Assembly: GCF_003752465.1 (NCBI RefSeq)
Contig: NZ_RKHJ01000001.1
Span: 1,922,001 to 1,986,000 of the forward strand
Length of the DNA: 64,000 bases
Direction of reading: 5' to 3'
Source: Agrococcus jenensis
GTDB lineage: Bacteria; Actinomycetota; Actinomycetes; Actinomycetales; Microbacteriaceae
The number at the start of each line of letters is the position of its first letter. Position 1 is the first letter of the stretch. Shown piece by piece: positions 54,481-64,000 of this stretch. Below the pieces are notes generated by a model. That model was given only the letters and a program-made list of their open reading frames with translations. It was not told the origin of the DNA and did no database searches. Made by a program: the position numbers and the translations under genes.

Positions 54481-55128
54481 ATGCAAGCACTTCTCGAGAA
54501 CTGGCCGCTCTGGCTGCAGGGCATGGGCGCGACACTGCTGCTGACCGCAGTCGTGACGCTCATCGGCCTGCCCATCGGCATCCTGCTGGCGGGCATGCGG
54601 GTGTCGCCCGTGGCCGCGCTGCGCGTGGTGGCGGCCGTCTGGACGGAGGTCGCGAGGAACACCCCGCTGACGCTCGTGTTCTTCTTCACCGCCTTCGTGC
54701 TCCCCAAGCTCGGCATCGTCCTCGACTTCACCCTCGGCGCGATCATCGCCCTCACCTACTACACGAGCGCCTTCTTCGCCGAGGCGGTGCGCTCGGGCAT
54801 CAACTCGGTGCCGCTCGGCCAGGCGGAGGCGTCCCGGTCGATCGGGCTCGGCTTCGGCCAGACGATGAGCCTCGTGATCCTGCCGCAGGCCTTCCGCAGC
54901 GTGCTGCCGCCGGTCATCAACGTCGTGATCGCGCTCGTCAAGAACACGTCGGTGGCGCTCGGCTTCTTCGTCTTCGTGCTCGTCTCGGTCGCCCAGCGCC
55001 TCTCCAACACCTACGGCGACCAGTCGCTCCAGATCTTCCTGGGGATCGCGCTGAGCTACCTCATCATCACGGTGCCGCTCGGCCAGCTGGTCGACGCCCT
55101 CGAGCGCAAGTGGAGCGTGCAGCGATGA
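54481..55128 (+). CDS. gluC: amino-acid ABC transporter permease (GluC type)
   Basis: 215 residues with about five membrane helices. HisMQ-type permease; the EAA loop reads EASRSIGLGFGQTMSLVILPQAFRSVLPP and contacts the ATPase. NTPLTLVFFFTAFVLP is the family helix-2 region. It overlaps gluD by ATGA. Confidence 0.9.
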   Translation: MQALLENWPLWLQGMGATLLLTAVVTLIGLPIGILLAGMRVSPVAALRVVAAVWTEVARNTPLTLVFFFTAFVLPKLGIVLDFTLGAIIALTYYTSAFFAEAVRSGINSVPLGQAEASRSIGLGFGQTMSLVILPQAFRSVLPPVINVVIALVKNTSVALGFFVFVLVSVAQRLSNTYGDQSLQIFLGIALSYLIITVPLGQLVDALERKWSVQR

Positions 55129-56066
55129 GCGGCTCGGTCCTCTTCGACGCCCCCGGGCCCAACGCGATCAAGCGGTCGCGCATCCTCTCGATCGTCTTCG
55201 CGGTCGTCGCAGTCGCCGCGCTCGCGCTCGCCGCCTACCAGCTGTGGCTCGGCGGGGCCTTCTACCAGGACCGCTGGGACATCTTCCAGGACCCGCAGCT
55301 GTGGTTCGGCGCGCGCGGCCTCATGGTCGGCCTCGGCACCACGCTCTCGATCGCCGCCATCGCCGCCGTCGGCGCGATGGTCCTCGGCATCGTCTTCTCG
55401 ATCCTGCGCAACGCCTACACGCCGTGGGTGCGGGTGCCGGTCACGATCGTGCTCGAGTTCTTCCGCGGCATGCCCGTGCTGCTGATGATGCTGTTCATCC
55501 TCATCGTCTTCTCGACCGGCGCCTACTGGGCCGTCGTCTGGGCGCTCATCGTCTACAACGGCGCGATCATCGGCGAGGCCCTCCGCGCCGGCATGAAGTC
55601 GCTGCCGAAGGGCCAGCGCGAGAGCGGACTGGCGATCGGCCTCACGCCGCTGCGCACGACGCTCGAGATCGAGCTGCCGCAGGCGCTCCGCATCATGCTG
55701 CCGATCATCCTCGCGCAGCTCATCGTGCTGCTGAAGGACACCTCGCTCGGCTACATCGTCGGCTCGCCGGAGATCATCCGCATCGGCCGTCAGCTCGTCG
55801 ACTTCTACGACCGCCAGGGCGGCCCCTACGCGCTCTCCATGTTCTTCGTGATGCTCGCGATCTTCCTCGCCATCAACCTGAGCCTGTCCGCCATCGTGCG
55901 CGCGCTGGCCAAGCGGATGGCGCGCCCGCGCCGCGGCGGACGCAACCTCGACGGCACCGCGACGCAGGCGATCCCGCTCTCGACGCAGGCGATGCGCGAG
56001 GTCACCGACCCGCAGGCGGACATCACGCGGCTGCCGGGCGCGGGCGTGGGCGGCCAGGGAGGCTGA
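55125..56066 (+). CDS. gluD: amino-acid ABC transporter permease (GluD type)
   Basis: 313 residues. Second HisMQ-type permease; EFFRGMPVLLMMLFIL, the EAA loop ESGLAIGLTPLRTTLEIELPQALRIMLP and KDTSLGYIVGSPEI are family features. Longer than GluC because of an N-terminal region with an extra helix and a ~50-residue C-terminal hydrophilic tail. ATG 55125 is coupled to the gluC stop; the in-frame ATG 55110 is inside gluC. Confidence 0.9.
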   Translation: MSGSVLFDAPGPNAIKRSRILSIVFAVVAVAALALAAYQLWLGGAFYQDRWDIFQDPQLWFGARGLMVGLGTTLSIAAIAAVGAMVLGIVFSILRNAYTPWVRVPVTIVLEFFRGMPVLLMMLFILIVFSTGAYWAVVWALIVYNGAIIGEALRAGMKSLPKGQRESGLAIGLTPLRTTLEIELPQALRIMLPIILAQLIVLLKDTSLGYIVGSPEIIRIGRQLVDFYDRQGGPYALSMFFVMLAIFLAINLSLSAIVRALAKRMARPRRGGRNLDGTATQAIPLSTQAMREVTDPQADITRLPGAGVGGQGG

Positions 56067-56081
56067 CCCCTCGGCGCTCGG

Positions 56082-56087
56082 TAGGAT
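56082..56087 (+). promoter_or_regulatory. -10 TAGGAT, leaderless type, for pheS
   Basis: Ends 6 nt before GTG 56094. Confidence 0.6.
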
Positions 56088-56093
56088 CGTCGG

Positions 56094-57140
56094 GTGCCAA
56101 CCCCCGATGCTCACGCCGACCTCGGCGCGCGCGTCGACGCCGCGGTGACCGCGGCGCTCGCCGCGATCGACGCCGCCTCGACGACCGCCGACCTGCAGGC
56201 CGCGAAGTCCGCCCACAACGGGCAGGGCAGCGAGCTCGCCTCGCTCAACGCGAGCCTGCGCGACATCGCTCCCGCCGACCGCAAGGCGGCGGGTCAGACG
56301 ATCGGCGCCGGCCGCGCTCGGGTCGCCGACGCGATCGCCGCGCGCCAGGCAGAGCTCGCGCTCGTCGAGGAGGCCGCGCAGCTCGAGGCTGAGCGGGTCG
56401 ACGTCACCGCGCTGCCGCGCATCCGGTCGCGCGGCGGGCGCCACCCGCTGACGATGCTCATGGACGAGATGAGCGACGTCTTCGTCGGGATGGGCTGGGA
56501 GGTCGCCGAGGGACCGGAGCTCGAGCACGAGTGGTACAACTTCGACGCGCTCAACGTCGACCCCGACCACCCCGCCCGCAGCGAGTCCGACACCTTCTAC
56601 GTCGCGCCGGCCGACCGGCACATGGTGCTGCGCACGCAGACGAGCCCCGTGCAGGTGCGCACGCTGCTGACCCGCGAGCTGCCGACGTACATCGTCGCGC
56701 CCGGCCGCGTCTACCGCACCGACGACATCGACGCCACGCACCTGCCGGTGTTCACGCAGCTCGAGGGCCTGGCCGTCGACAAGGGCATCACGATGGCGAA
56801 CCTCCGCGGCACGCTCGAGCACCTCGCGCGCGCCATGTTCGGCGAGGAGGCGAAGATCCGCCTGCGCCCCAACTACTTCCCGTTCACCGAGCCGAGCGCC
56901 GAGATGGACGTGTGGCACCCCGGCATGCGCGGCGGCGCGCGCTGGGTCGAGTGGGGCGGGTGCGGCATGGTCAACCCGAACGTGCTGCGCGCCGCGGGCG
57001 TGGACCCCGACGTCTACTCCGGCTTCGCGTTCGGGATGGGCATCGAGCGCACCCTCCAGTTCCGCTACCTGCTCGACGACATGCGCGACATGATCGAGGG
57101 CGACGTCCGCTTCACGGAGCAGTTCGGGATGGTGATCTGA
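56094..57140 (+). CDS. pheS: phenylalanyl-tRNA synthetase alpha subunit
   Basis: 348 residues from GTG 56094. N-terminal coiled coil (~1-90), then the class II catalytic core: motif 1 GGRHPLTMLMDEM, motif 2 PGRVYRTDDIDATHLPVFTQLEGL, RPNYFPFTEPSAEMDVW and motif 3 GFAFGMGIERTLQFRY. It overlaps pheT by one base. The pheST pair is followed by arginine genes, a common actinobacterial order. Confidence 0.97.
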   Translation: MPTPDAHADLGARVDAAVTAALAAIDAASTTADLQAAKSAHNGQGSELASLNASLRDIAPADRKAAGQTIGAGRARVADAIAARQAELALVEEAAQLEAERVDVTALPRIRSRGGRHPLTMLMDEMSDVFVGMGWEVAEGPELEHEWYNFDALNVDPDHPARSESDTFYVAPADRHMVLRTQTSPVQVRTLLTRELPTYIVAPGRVYRTDDIDATHLPVFTQLEGLAVDKGITMANLRGTLEHLARAMFGEEAKIRLRPNYFPFTEPSAEMDVWHPGMRGGARWVEWGGCGMVNPNVLRAAGVDPDVYSGFAFGMGIERTLQFRYLLDDMRDMIEGDVRFTEQFGMVI

Positions 57141-59608
57141 TGCGGATCCCGCTGTCATGGCTCGGCGAGCTGGTCGAGATCCCGAAGGACGACACCGCCG
57201 ACTGGCTGCACGCGACGCTCGTGCGCGTGGGCTTCGAGGAGGAGGCCGTCCACGGCGGCGAGCTCCGCGGTCCGATCGTCGTCGGCCGCGTGCTCGAGAT
57301 CGTGGAGGAGCCGCAGAAGAACGGCAAGACGATCCGCTGGTGCCAGGTCGACGTCGGCGAGGCCAACGGCGGCGTGCGCGGCATCGTCTGCGGTGCGCTC
57401 AACTTCGTCGAGGGCGACCGCGTGGTCGTCACCCTGCCCGGTTCGGCGCTGCCCGGCGGCTTCGAGATCGCCGCCCGCAAGACCTACGGCCACGTCTCCG
57501 ACGGCATGATCGCCTCGGAGCGCGAGCTCGGCCTCGGCGACGACCACGACGGCATCATGCGCCTCGACGTGCTCGGCATCCCCGGTGAGATCGGCGACGA
57601 CGCGCTCGCCATCCTCGGGCTCGACGACCAGGCCGTCGAGATCAACGTCACGCCCGATCGCGGCTACGCGCTGTCGCTGCGCGGCATCGCCCGCGAGGTG
57701 GCATCGGCGACCGGGCAGGCCTTCCGCGATCCAGCGGCGCTCGAGCCGGGCACGGCATCCGGATTCCCGGTCGAGCTGCGCGATGCGGCGCCCATCCGGG
57801 GTCGCGCGGGCTGCTCGCGCTTCGTCGCGCGCGTCGTGCGCGGCATCGACCCGAGCCGGCCGACCCCGACCTGGCTCGCGTCCCGCCTGCGGCTCGCGGG
57901 CATCCGCTCGATCTCGCTCCCGGTCGACATCACGAACGCCGTGATGCTCGAGCTCGGCCAGCCCATCCACGGCTACGACCTCGGCAAGCTCCGCGGCGGC
58001 ATCGTCGTGCGGCGCGCGGCCGAGGGGGAGCGCCTCACGACGCTCGACGGCGCAGACCGCGCGCTGTCGACCGAGGACCTGCTCATCACCGACGACCGCG
58101 GCGCGATCGGCCTCGCCGGCGTCATGGGCGGCGCCGAGACCGAGATGGACGCGTCGACGACCGACGTGCTCATCGAGGCCGCGACGTTCGACGCGGTCAC
58201 GATCGGCCGCACCGCCCGCCGCCACAAGCTGTTCTCCGAGGCGTCCAAGCGCTACGAGCGCGGGGTCGACCCGGCCGTCGCCGCTGCCGCGGCGGCGCGC
58301 GTCGCCCAGCTCCTCGTCGAGCTCGCGGGCGGCACGATCGACGAGCTCGGCGCCGACGTGGGCGACGTGCCCGCGATGGCGCCCATCACCATCCCGGTCG
58401 GCTACTGGAGCACCTACACCGGTGCCGACTACACCGTCGACGAGGCGCGCGACGCGCTCGAGCGGATCGGCGCGACCATCGACGAGGCCCCGGATGCCTG
58501 GACGGTCACGCCGCCCACGTGGCGCCGCGACCTCGTCGACCGCGAGGGCCTCGTCGAGGAGGTCGCCCGCATCGTCGGGTTCGACCGCATCCCCTCGGTG
58601 CTGCCGGTCGCGCCTCCCGGGCGCGGCTACACGCGGCCGCAGCGGCTGCGCCGGCGGGTCGCTGACGCCCTCGCCTCGACCGGGCTCACCGAGGTGCTCG
58701 TCGCGCCCTTCGTGAGCGAGCAGCAGGCCAGGCTCACCGGCGCCGAGCCCGTGCGGCTCGAGAACCCGCTCGACGGCGAGCGCCCGTGGCTGCGCACCGC
58801 GCTGCTGCCGGGCATGCTCGACACCGCGCACCGCAACCTCGGCCGCGGGCTCACCGACCTCGCGCTCTTCGAGCTCGGCCGGGTGTTCCACGCGGTCGAC
58901 GGCCAGGGCACGGAGTCGCTGCCCGCGTCGACCAGCCGCCCGGAGGATGACGCGCTCGCCGAGCTCGACCGCCTGCCCGCCCAGCCCGACCACGCGGCCG
59001 TGCTGCTGGTCGGCGAGCGGGTGCGCAAGCAGCCCGGTGTCGCAGCCGTGCGCTACGGCATCGCCGACGCGGTCGAGGCGGCGGAGCGCATCGCCCGCAC
59101 GCTCGGCCTCGAGCTCGAGCTGCGCCAGTCGGAGCGGCCCTGGCTGCACCCCGGCCGCACGGCGGAGCTGCTGCTCGGCGAGACGGTCGTCGGGCTGGCG
59201 GGCGAGCTGCTGCCCGCGGTCGCGGCGGCAGCGGACCTGCCGCGCGTCGTCGCGGTGGCCGAGCTCGACCTCAGCCTGCTCATCGCACGAGCCCGCGTCA
59301 GCCTCGACACGCAGCGCATCGCGCCCGTGCCCGCCGCGACGCAGGACCTCTCAGTGGTCGTCCCCGTCGACGTGCCGGCCGGCGACGTGCGTCGCGCGGT
59401 CCGCGACGGCGCCGGTGCGCTGCTCGAGCACATCGCGCTCGTCGACGACTACCGAGGCGCCGGGCTCGGCGAGGACGAGAAGTCGCTCACGTTCGCGCTC
59501 CGGTTCCGCGCCGACGACCGCACGCTCACCGCGGCCGAGGCATCGGAGGCGAAGCTCGCCGGCCTCGCGGTCGCGACCGAGCGGCACGGCGCGCGCCTGC
59601 GGGAGTAG
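57140..59608 (+). CDS. pheT: phenylalanyl-tRNA synthetase beta subunit
   Basis: 822 residues. Domains in order: N-terminal tRNA-binding (EMAP II-like) domain (GPIVVGRVLEIVEEP..., about residues 40-150), B3/B4 editing domain (~210-370), B5 domain (~395-470), catalytic-like core with RRRVADALASTGLTEVLVAPFV and the C-terminal anticodon-binding FDX-ACB domain (last ~95 residues, PAATQDLSVVVPVDV...). Complete and ungapped. Confidence 0.96.
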   Translation: MRIPLSWLGELVEIPKDDTADWLHATLVRVGFEEEAVHGGELRGPIVVGRVLEIVEEPQKNGKTIRWCQVDVGEANGGVRGIVCGALNFVEGDRVVVTLPGSALPGGFEIAARKTYGHVSDGMIASERELGLGDDHDGIMRLDVLGIPGEIGDDALAILGLDDQAVEINVTPDRGYALSLRGIAREVASATGQAFRDPAALEPGTASGFPVELRDAAPIRGRAGCSRFVARVVRGIDPSRPTPTWLASRLRLAGIRSISLPVDITNAVMLELGQPIHGYDLGKLRGGIVVRRAAEGERLTTLDGADRALSTEDLLITDDRGAIGLAGVMGGAETEMDASTTDVLIEAATFDAVTIGRTARRHKLFSEASKRYERGVDPAVAAAAAARVAQLLVELAGGTIDELGADVGDVPAMAPITIPVGYWSTYTGADYTVDEARDALERIGATIDEAPDAWTVTPPTWRRDLVDREGLVEEVARIVGFDRIPSVLPVAPPGRGYTRPQRLRRRVADALASTGLTEVLVAPFVSEQQARLTGAEPVRLENPLDGERPWLRTALLPGMLDTAHRNLGRGLTDLALFELGRVFHAVDGQGTESLPASTSRPEDDALAELDRLPAQPDHAAVLLVGERVRKQPGVAAVRYGIADAVEAAERIARTLGLELELRQSERPWLHPGRTAELLLGETVVGLAGELLPAVAAAADLPRVVAVAELDLSLLIARARVSLDTQRIAPVPAATQDLSVVVPVDVPAGDVRRAVRDGAGALLEHIALVDDYRGAGLGEDEKSLTFALRFRADDRTLTAAEASEAKLAGLAVATERHGARLRE

Positions 59609-59624
59609 CGCCAGGCGCCACGAG

Positions 59625-59630
59625 TAGCAT
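59625..59630 (+). promoter_or_regulatory. -10 TAGCAT, leaderless type
   Basis: Ends 7 nt before ATG 59638 and argues against the in-frame ATG 59629. Confidence 0.5.
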
Positions 59631-59637
59631 GCGGCGC

Positions 59638-60303
59638 ATGGTCGAGATCCTGGTGCGCGGCGAGGCCGTCGAGCGAGCGGCCGCCGAGCGCGCCACCGTC
59701 ACCGTCCAGTCGCGGTGGCAGGCGGATGCGCCGGACGAGGCGATGGGCCGGGTCGCGACCGGGCACGCCCGGGTGGCGGCCGAGGCGAAGGCCTTCGCCG
59801 CCTCGGGCGCCGTCGAGTCGTGGCACGCCGACCGCGTCTGGGTCTCGCACCACCGGGAGTGGGTGGGGGAGGGCCAGCCGCAGCGACTGGTCTTCACCGC
59901 CTCCGCATCCGTGACCGCGACCTTCGTCGACGTCGAGGCGCTCGGCGCGTGGATCGGCGACCTCGGCGTGGAGCAGCTGCACGAGGTCGGCGGCATCGCG
60001 TGGTCGCTCGCCGAGGGCACCGAGCGCGAGCTCGCCGGCCGCGCCCGCTCCCGCGCCATCGCCGACGCCGTGGCTCGGGCCGCCGACTACGCGGCGGCGG
60101 CCGGGCTCGGCACGCCGGCCATCACGAGCATCCGCGAGCCGGAGGCGACGGCACCGCGCCCGCCGATGGCGAAGGCGCGCGGCATCGAGCTCATGGCGGC
60201 GAGCGACAGCGGCGCCGCCATCGAGCTGGCCGCTGGCGAGCTCGAGGTGCGCGCCGCCGTCGAGGTCGGCTTCGCGGCGGAAGCGGATCGGGCGGGCGAC
60301 TAG
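59638..60303 (+). CDS. SIMPL-domain (DUF541) protein
   Basis: 221 residues. Opening VEILVRGEAVERAAAERATVTVQSRWQ and closing ELEVRAAVEVGFAAEA resemble the first and last strands of SIMPL proteins, with RARSRAIADAVARAADYAAAAGLG in the middle. No signal peptide is visible, so it is probably cytosolic, unlike many SIMPL members. Function unknown. It is inserted between pheT and argC; its TAG stop is part of the argC -10. Confidence 0.75.
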   Translation: MVEILVRGEAVERAAAERATVTVQSRWQADAPDEAMGRVATGHARVAAEAKAFAASGAVESWHADRVWVSHHREWVGEGQPQRLVFTASASVTATFVDVEALGAWIGDLGVEQLHEVGGIAWSLAEGTERELAGRARSRAIADAVARAADYAAAAGLGTPAITSIREPEATAPRPPMAKARGIELMAASDSGAAIELAAGELEVRAAVEVGFAAEADRAGD

Positions 60304-60306
60304 CCT
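60301..60306 (+). promoter_or_regulatory. -10 TAGCCT for argC, built on the upstream stop codon
   Basis: TAG is the stop of the SIMPL gene. The hexamer ends 6 nt before ATG 60313. The intervening GGAGG could also act as a ribosome site on a longer transcript. Confidence 0.55.
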
Positions 60307-60312
60307 GGAGGC

Positions 60313-61359
60313 ATGAGCCTCTCCGTCGCCGTCGCAGGCGCGAGCGGGTACGCGGGCGGCGAGCTGCTCCGGCTGCTCGCCCAGCACCCCGAGCTGGAGG
60401 TGCGCACGGTCACGGCGCACGCCAATGCCGGGCAGCCCCTCGTCTCCGTCCACTCCAACCTGCGCTCCCTCGCCTCGCTGACCTTCCAGGAGACGACTGC
60501 GGAGGTGCTGGCGGGGCACGACGTGGTCTTCCTCGCGCTCCCGCACGGGCACTCGGGCGGCATCGCCGCGCAGCTCCCGGAGTCGACGCTCATCGTCGAC
60601 GCGGGCGCCGACCACCGGCTCCACGACGCCGCCGACTGGCAGCGCTTCTACGGCACGGAGCACGCCGGCTCCTGGCCCTACGGCATGCCGGAGCTCATCC
60701 TCGCCGACGGCGGCCGGCAGCGCCGCGAGCTGCGCGCCGCGCGCCGCATCGCGGTGCCCGGCTGCAACGCGACCGCGGTGACGCTCGCCGCCGCACCCGG
60801 CATCGCCGCGGGCCTCATCGACGCGACGGCGCTCACGTCGGTGCTCGCCGTCGGCTCCTCCGGCGCCGGCCGCGCCGCGAAGACGAACCTGCTCGCGGCC
60901 GAGCTCACCGGCTCCGCGACGCCCTACGGCGTCGGCGGCACGCACCGCCACCTGCCCGAGATCGCGCAGAACCTGCGCGCGGTCGGGGCCACCGACATCC
61001 GCCACTCCTTCACGCCGGTGCTCGTCCCGATGACGCGCGGCATCCTCGCGACCGTCACGGCACCGCTCGTCGGCGATGTGACGGCCGACGAGGTGCGCGG
61101 CGCGTGGCTGTCGGCGTACGGCGAGGAGCGCTTCATCCACATGCTCCCGGCGGGCACCTTCCCGCGCACCGCCGACGTGCTCGGCTCGAACTCCGTGCAC
61201 ATCGGCGTCGGCCTCGACGACGAGGCCGGCCGCGTCGTGATGATCGCCGCGATCGACAACCTCGGCAAGGGCACGGCGGGTGCGGCGATCCAGTCGGCCA
61301 ACATCGCGCTCGGCTTCGACGAGCAGATGGGTCTGCCGATCGACGGGGTCGCGCCGTGA
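60313..61359 (+). CDS. argC: N-acetyl-gamma-glutamyl-phosphate reductase
   Basis: 348 residues. It reduces N-acetylglutamyl phosphate to the semialdehyde with NADPH. Rossmann motif [14 protein letters not shown], catalytic cysteine in [12 protein letters not shown] and the HRHLPEI substrate loop are present. First gene of the arginine operon, overlapping argJ by GTGA. Confidence 0.96.
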   Translation: MSLSVAVAGASGYAGGELLRLLAQHPELEVRTVTAHANAGQPLVSVHSNLRSLASLTFQETTAEVLAGHDVVFLALPHGHSGGIAAQLPESTLIVDAGADHRLHDAADWQRFYGTEHAGSWPYGMPELILADGGRQRRELRAARRIAVPGCNATAVTLAAAPGIAAGLIDATALTSVLAVGSSGAGRAAKTNLLAAELTGSATPYGVGGTHRHLPEIAQNLRAVGATDIRHSFTPVLVPMTRGILATVTAPLVGDVTADEVRGAWLSAYGEERFIHMLPAGTFPRTADVLGSNSVHIGVGLDDEAGRVVMIAAIDNLGKGTAGAAIQSANIALGFDEQMGLPIDGVAP

Positions 61360-62523
61360 GCGTGACCGCCGCGAGCGGCTTCCGGGCGGCCGGTGTCGCC
61401 GCGGGCGTCAAGGCGTCGGGTGGCCTCGACGTGGCCCTCGTCGTGAACGACGGGCCGCTCGACGCGGCGGCCGCCGTCTTCACCTCGAACCGCGCGAAGG
61501 CCAACCCGGTGCTCTGGAGCCAGCAGGCGATCGCCGGCGGCACCGCGCGAGCCGTGATCCTGAACGCGGGCGGCGCGAACTGCTTCACGGGCGCGTTCGG
61601 CTTCCAGACGACGCACCAGACGGCCGAGCGGGTCGCCGAGCGGCTCGGCACGGCAACGCAGCCGATCGGCGCGATCGACGTGCAGGTGTGCTCGACCGGA
61701 CTCATCGGCGTCGGCGACGAGGCGTTCCGCGCCGCCGTGCTGCGCGGGGTCGACCTGACCGCGGATGCGCTCGCGGCCGACGACGCTGCCGGCCTCGCCG
61801 CCGCGCAGGCGATCATGACGACCGACTCGAAGCCCAAGCAGGCGGTCGTGACGACCGACGGCTTCACCGTCGGCGGCATGGCGAAGGGCGCCGGCATGCT
61901 CGCGCCGGGGCTCGCGACGATGCTCGTCGTGCTCACCACCGACGCCCAGGCCGACGCCGACGTGCTCGACCGGGCGCTCCGGGCGGCCACCAGCACGACG
62001 TTCGACCGGCTCGACTCGGACGGCTGCATGTCGACGAACGACACCGTGCTGCTGCTCGCGTCGGGCGCGTCCGGCTCGCGGCCCGACGAGGCGGCGCTCA
62101 CCGCCGCCGTCACCGCGGTGTGCGACGACCTCGCGGCGCAGCTGCACGGCGACGCCGAGGGCGCCACCCACGACATCGCCATCGAGGTGCGCTCCGCCGC
62201 GAGCGAGGAGGAGGCGGTCGTCGTCGCCCGCTCGGTCGCGCGGTCCAACCTGTTCAAGGCGGCGATCTTCGGCAACGACCCCAACTGGGGCCGCGTGCTC
62301 GCCGCGATCGGCACGACCGATGCGTCCTTCGATCCCTACGCCGTCGACGTGCACTTCAACGGCGTGCGCGTCTGCCACGCGGGCGAGCCCGACCGGCCGC
62401 GCGAGGAGGTCGACCTCTCGCCGCGCGCGACGCACATCCTCATCGAGCTGTTCGCGGGCGACGCGACCGCGACCGTGCGCACGAACGACCTCACGCACGA
62501 CTACGTCCACGAGAACTCCGCAT

Positions 62524-62534
<11 letters not shown>
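61356..62534 (+). CDS. argJ: glutamate N-acetyltransferase / amino-acid acetyltransferase ArgJ
   Basis: 392 residues from GTG 61356. It recycles the acetyl group from N-acetylornithine to glutamate. Autocleavage site A187-T188 in [12 protein letters not shown] leaves Thr188 as nucleophile; [10 protein letters not shown] and [14 protein letters not shown] are family blocks. Whether it is mono- or bifunctional is not readable. It overlaps argB by 11 bp. Confidence 0.95.

Positions 62535-64000
<1,466 letters not shown>

Noticed and set aside
59629..59637. ATG start for the SIMPL gene three codons upstream
   Set aside because: It overlaps the -10 hexamer TAGCAT; ATG 59638 has the expected 7-nt spacing.

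Overview
The window is chromosomal DNA from a very GC-rich (roughly 70-75 %) actinobacterium, most likely a member of the Microbacteriaceae. Three things suggest this: strong G/C third-position bias, many GTG starts, and a gene order that follows the actinobacterial truB-ribF / rpsO-pnp / dapB-thyA-dfrA / dapA-rnj-ftsK-pgsA-clgR / recA-recX-miaB-miaA-dapF-hflX-lexA backbone (recalled from Mycobacterium and relatives). No rRNA, tRNA, CRISPR array, prophage or insertion sequence was found. Placement below family level is not possible from the sequence alone.

Layout. 1-2481: 3' end of truB, two small membrane proteins, ribF. 2482-16442: a metabolic block lying between ribF and rpsO, which are close neighbours in many actinobacteria. 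It holds deoC with a full aldehyde dehydrogenase and a truncated aldehyde-dehydrogenase-like protein, a CDF metal exporter, palindromic intergenic repeats, a PIN-domain/M20 peptidase pair, a PrmC-related methyltransferase, a tryptophan-to-anthranilate (kynurenine) operon with an amidohydrolase in the formamidase position, aspA and a PrsW-type membrane protease. 16443-25612: rpsO, pnp, M16 peptidase, histidine phosphatase, GNAT, dapB, thyA, dfrA. 25614-28894: two tandem secreted cell-wall-binding-repeat paralogues. 29067-44997: dapA, rnj, ftsK, pgsA, cinA, clgR, recA, recX, miaB, miaA, dapF, hflX, lexA. 45219-49901: an SOS-linked LysM protein, hisC-B-H-A, an SseB-like gene and a DUF1844 gene. 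50126-56066: infC-rpmI-rplT-rRNA methyltransferase and a gluABCD-type amino-acid ABC transporter. 56094-64000: pheST, a SIMPL-domain gene, and argC-J-B followed directly by the start of argF.

Regulation visible in the DNA. About eighteen genes have a TAnnnT -10 hexamer whose last base lies exactly 6 or 7 nt before the start codon, the geometry of leaderless transcription; this was used to choose several starts. The DNA-damage circuit is readable: recA has a LexA box plus a separate match to the RecA-NDp (PafBC-type) promoter, and the lexA/LysM divergent region holds three LexA-like boxes. infC appears to start at ATC behind a long leader. Several strong hairpins (pnp leader, gluB-gluC gap, inside the rRNA methyltransferase gene, after rnj and pnp) look like terminators or mRNA processing/attenuation elements.

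Most genes are housekeeping and recognised with confidence. The best candidates for something undescribed are the amidohydrolase inside the kynurenine operon, the catalytically dead aldehyde-dehydrogenase partner next to deoC, the shared C-terminal domain of the two wall-binding paralogues, and the palindromic repeat families.
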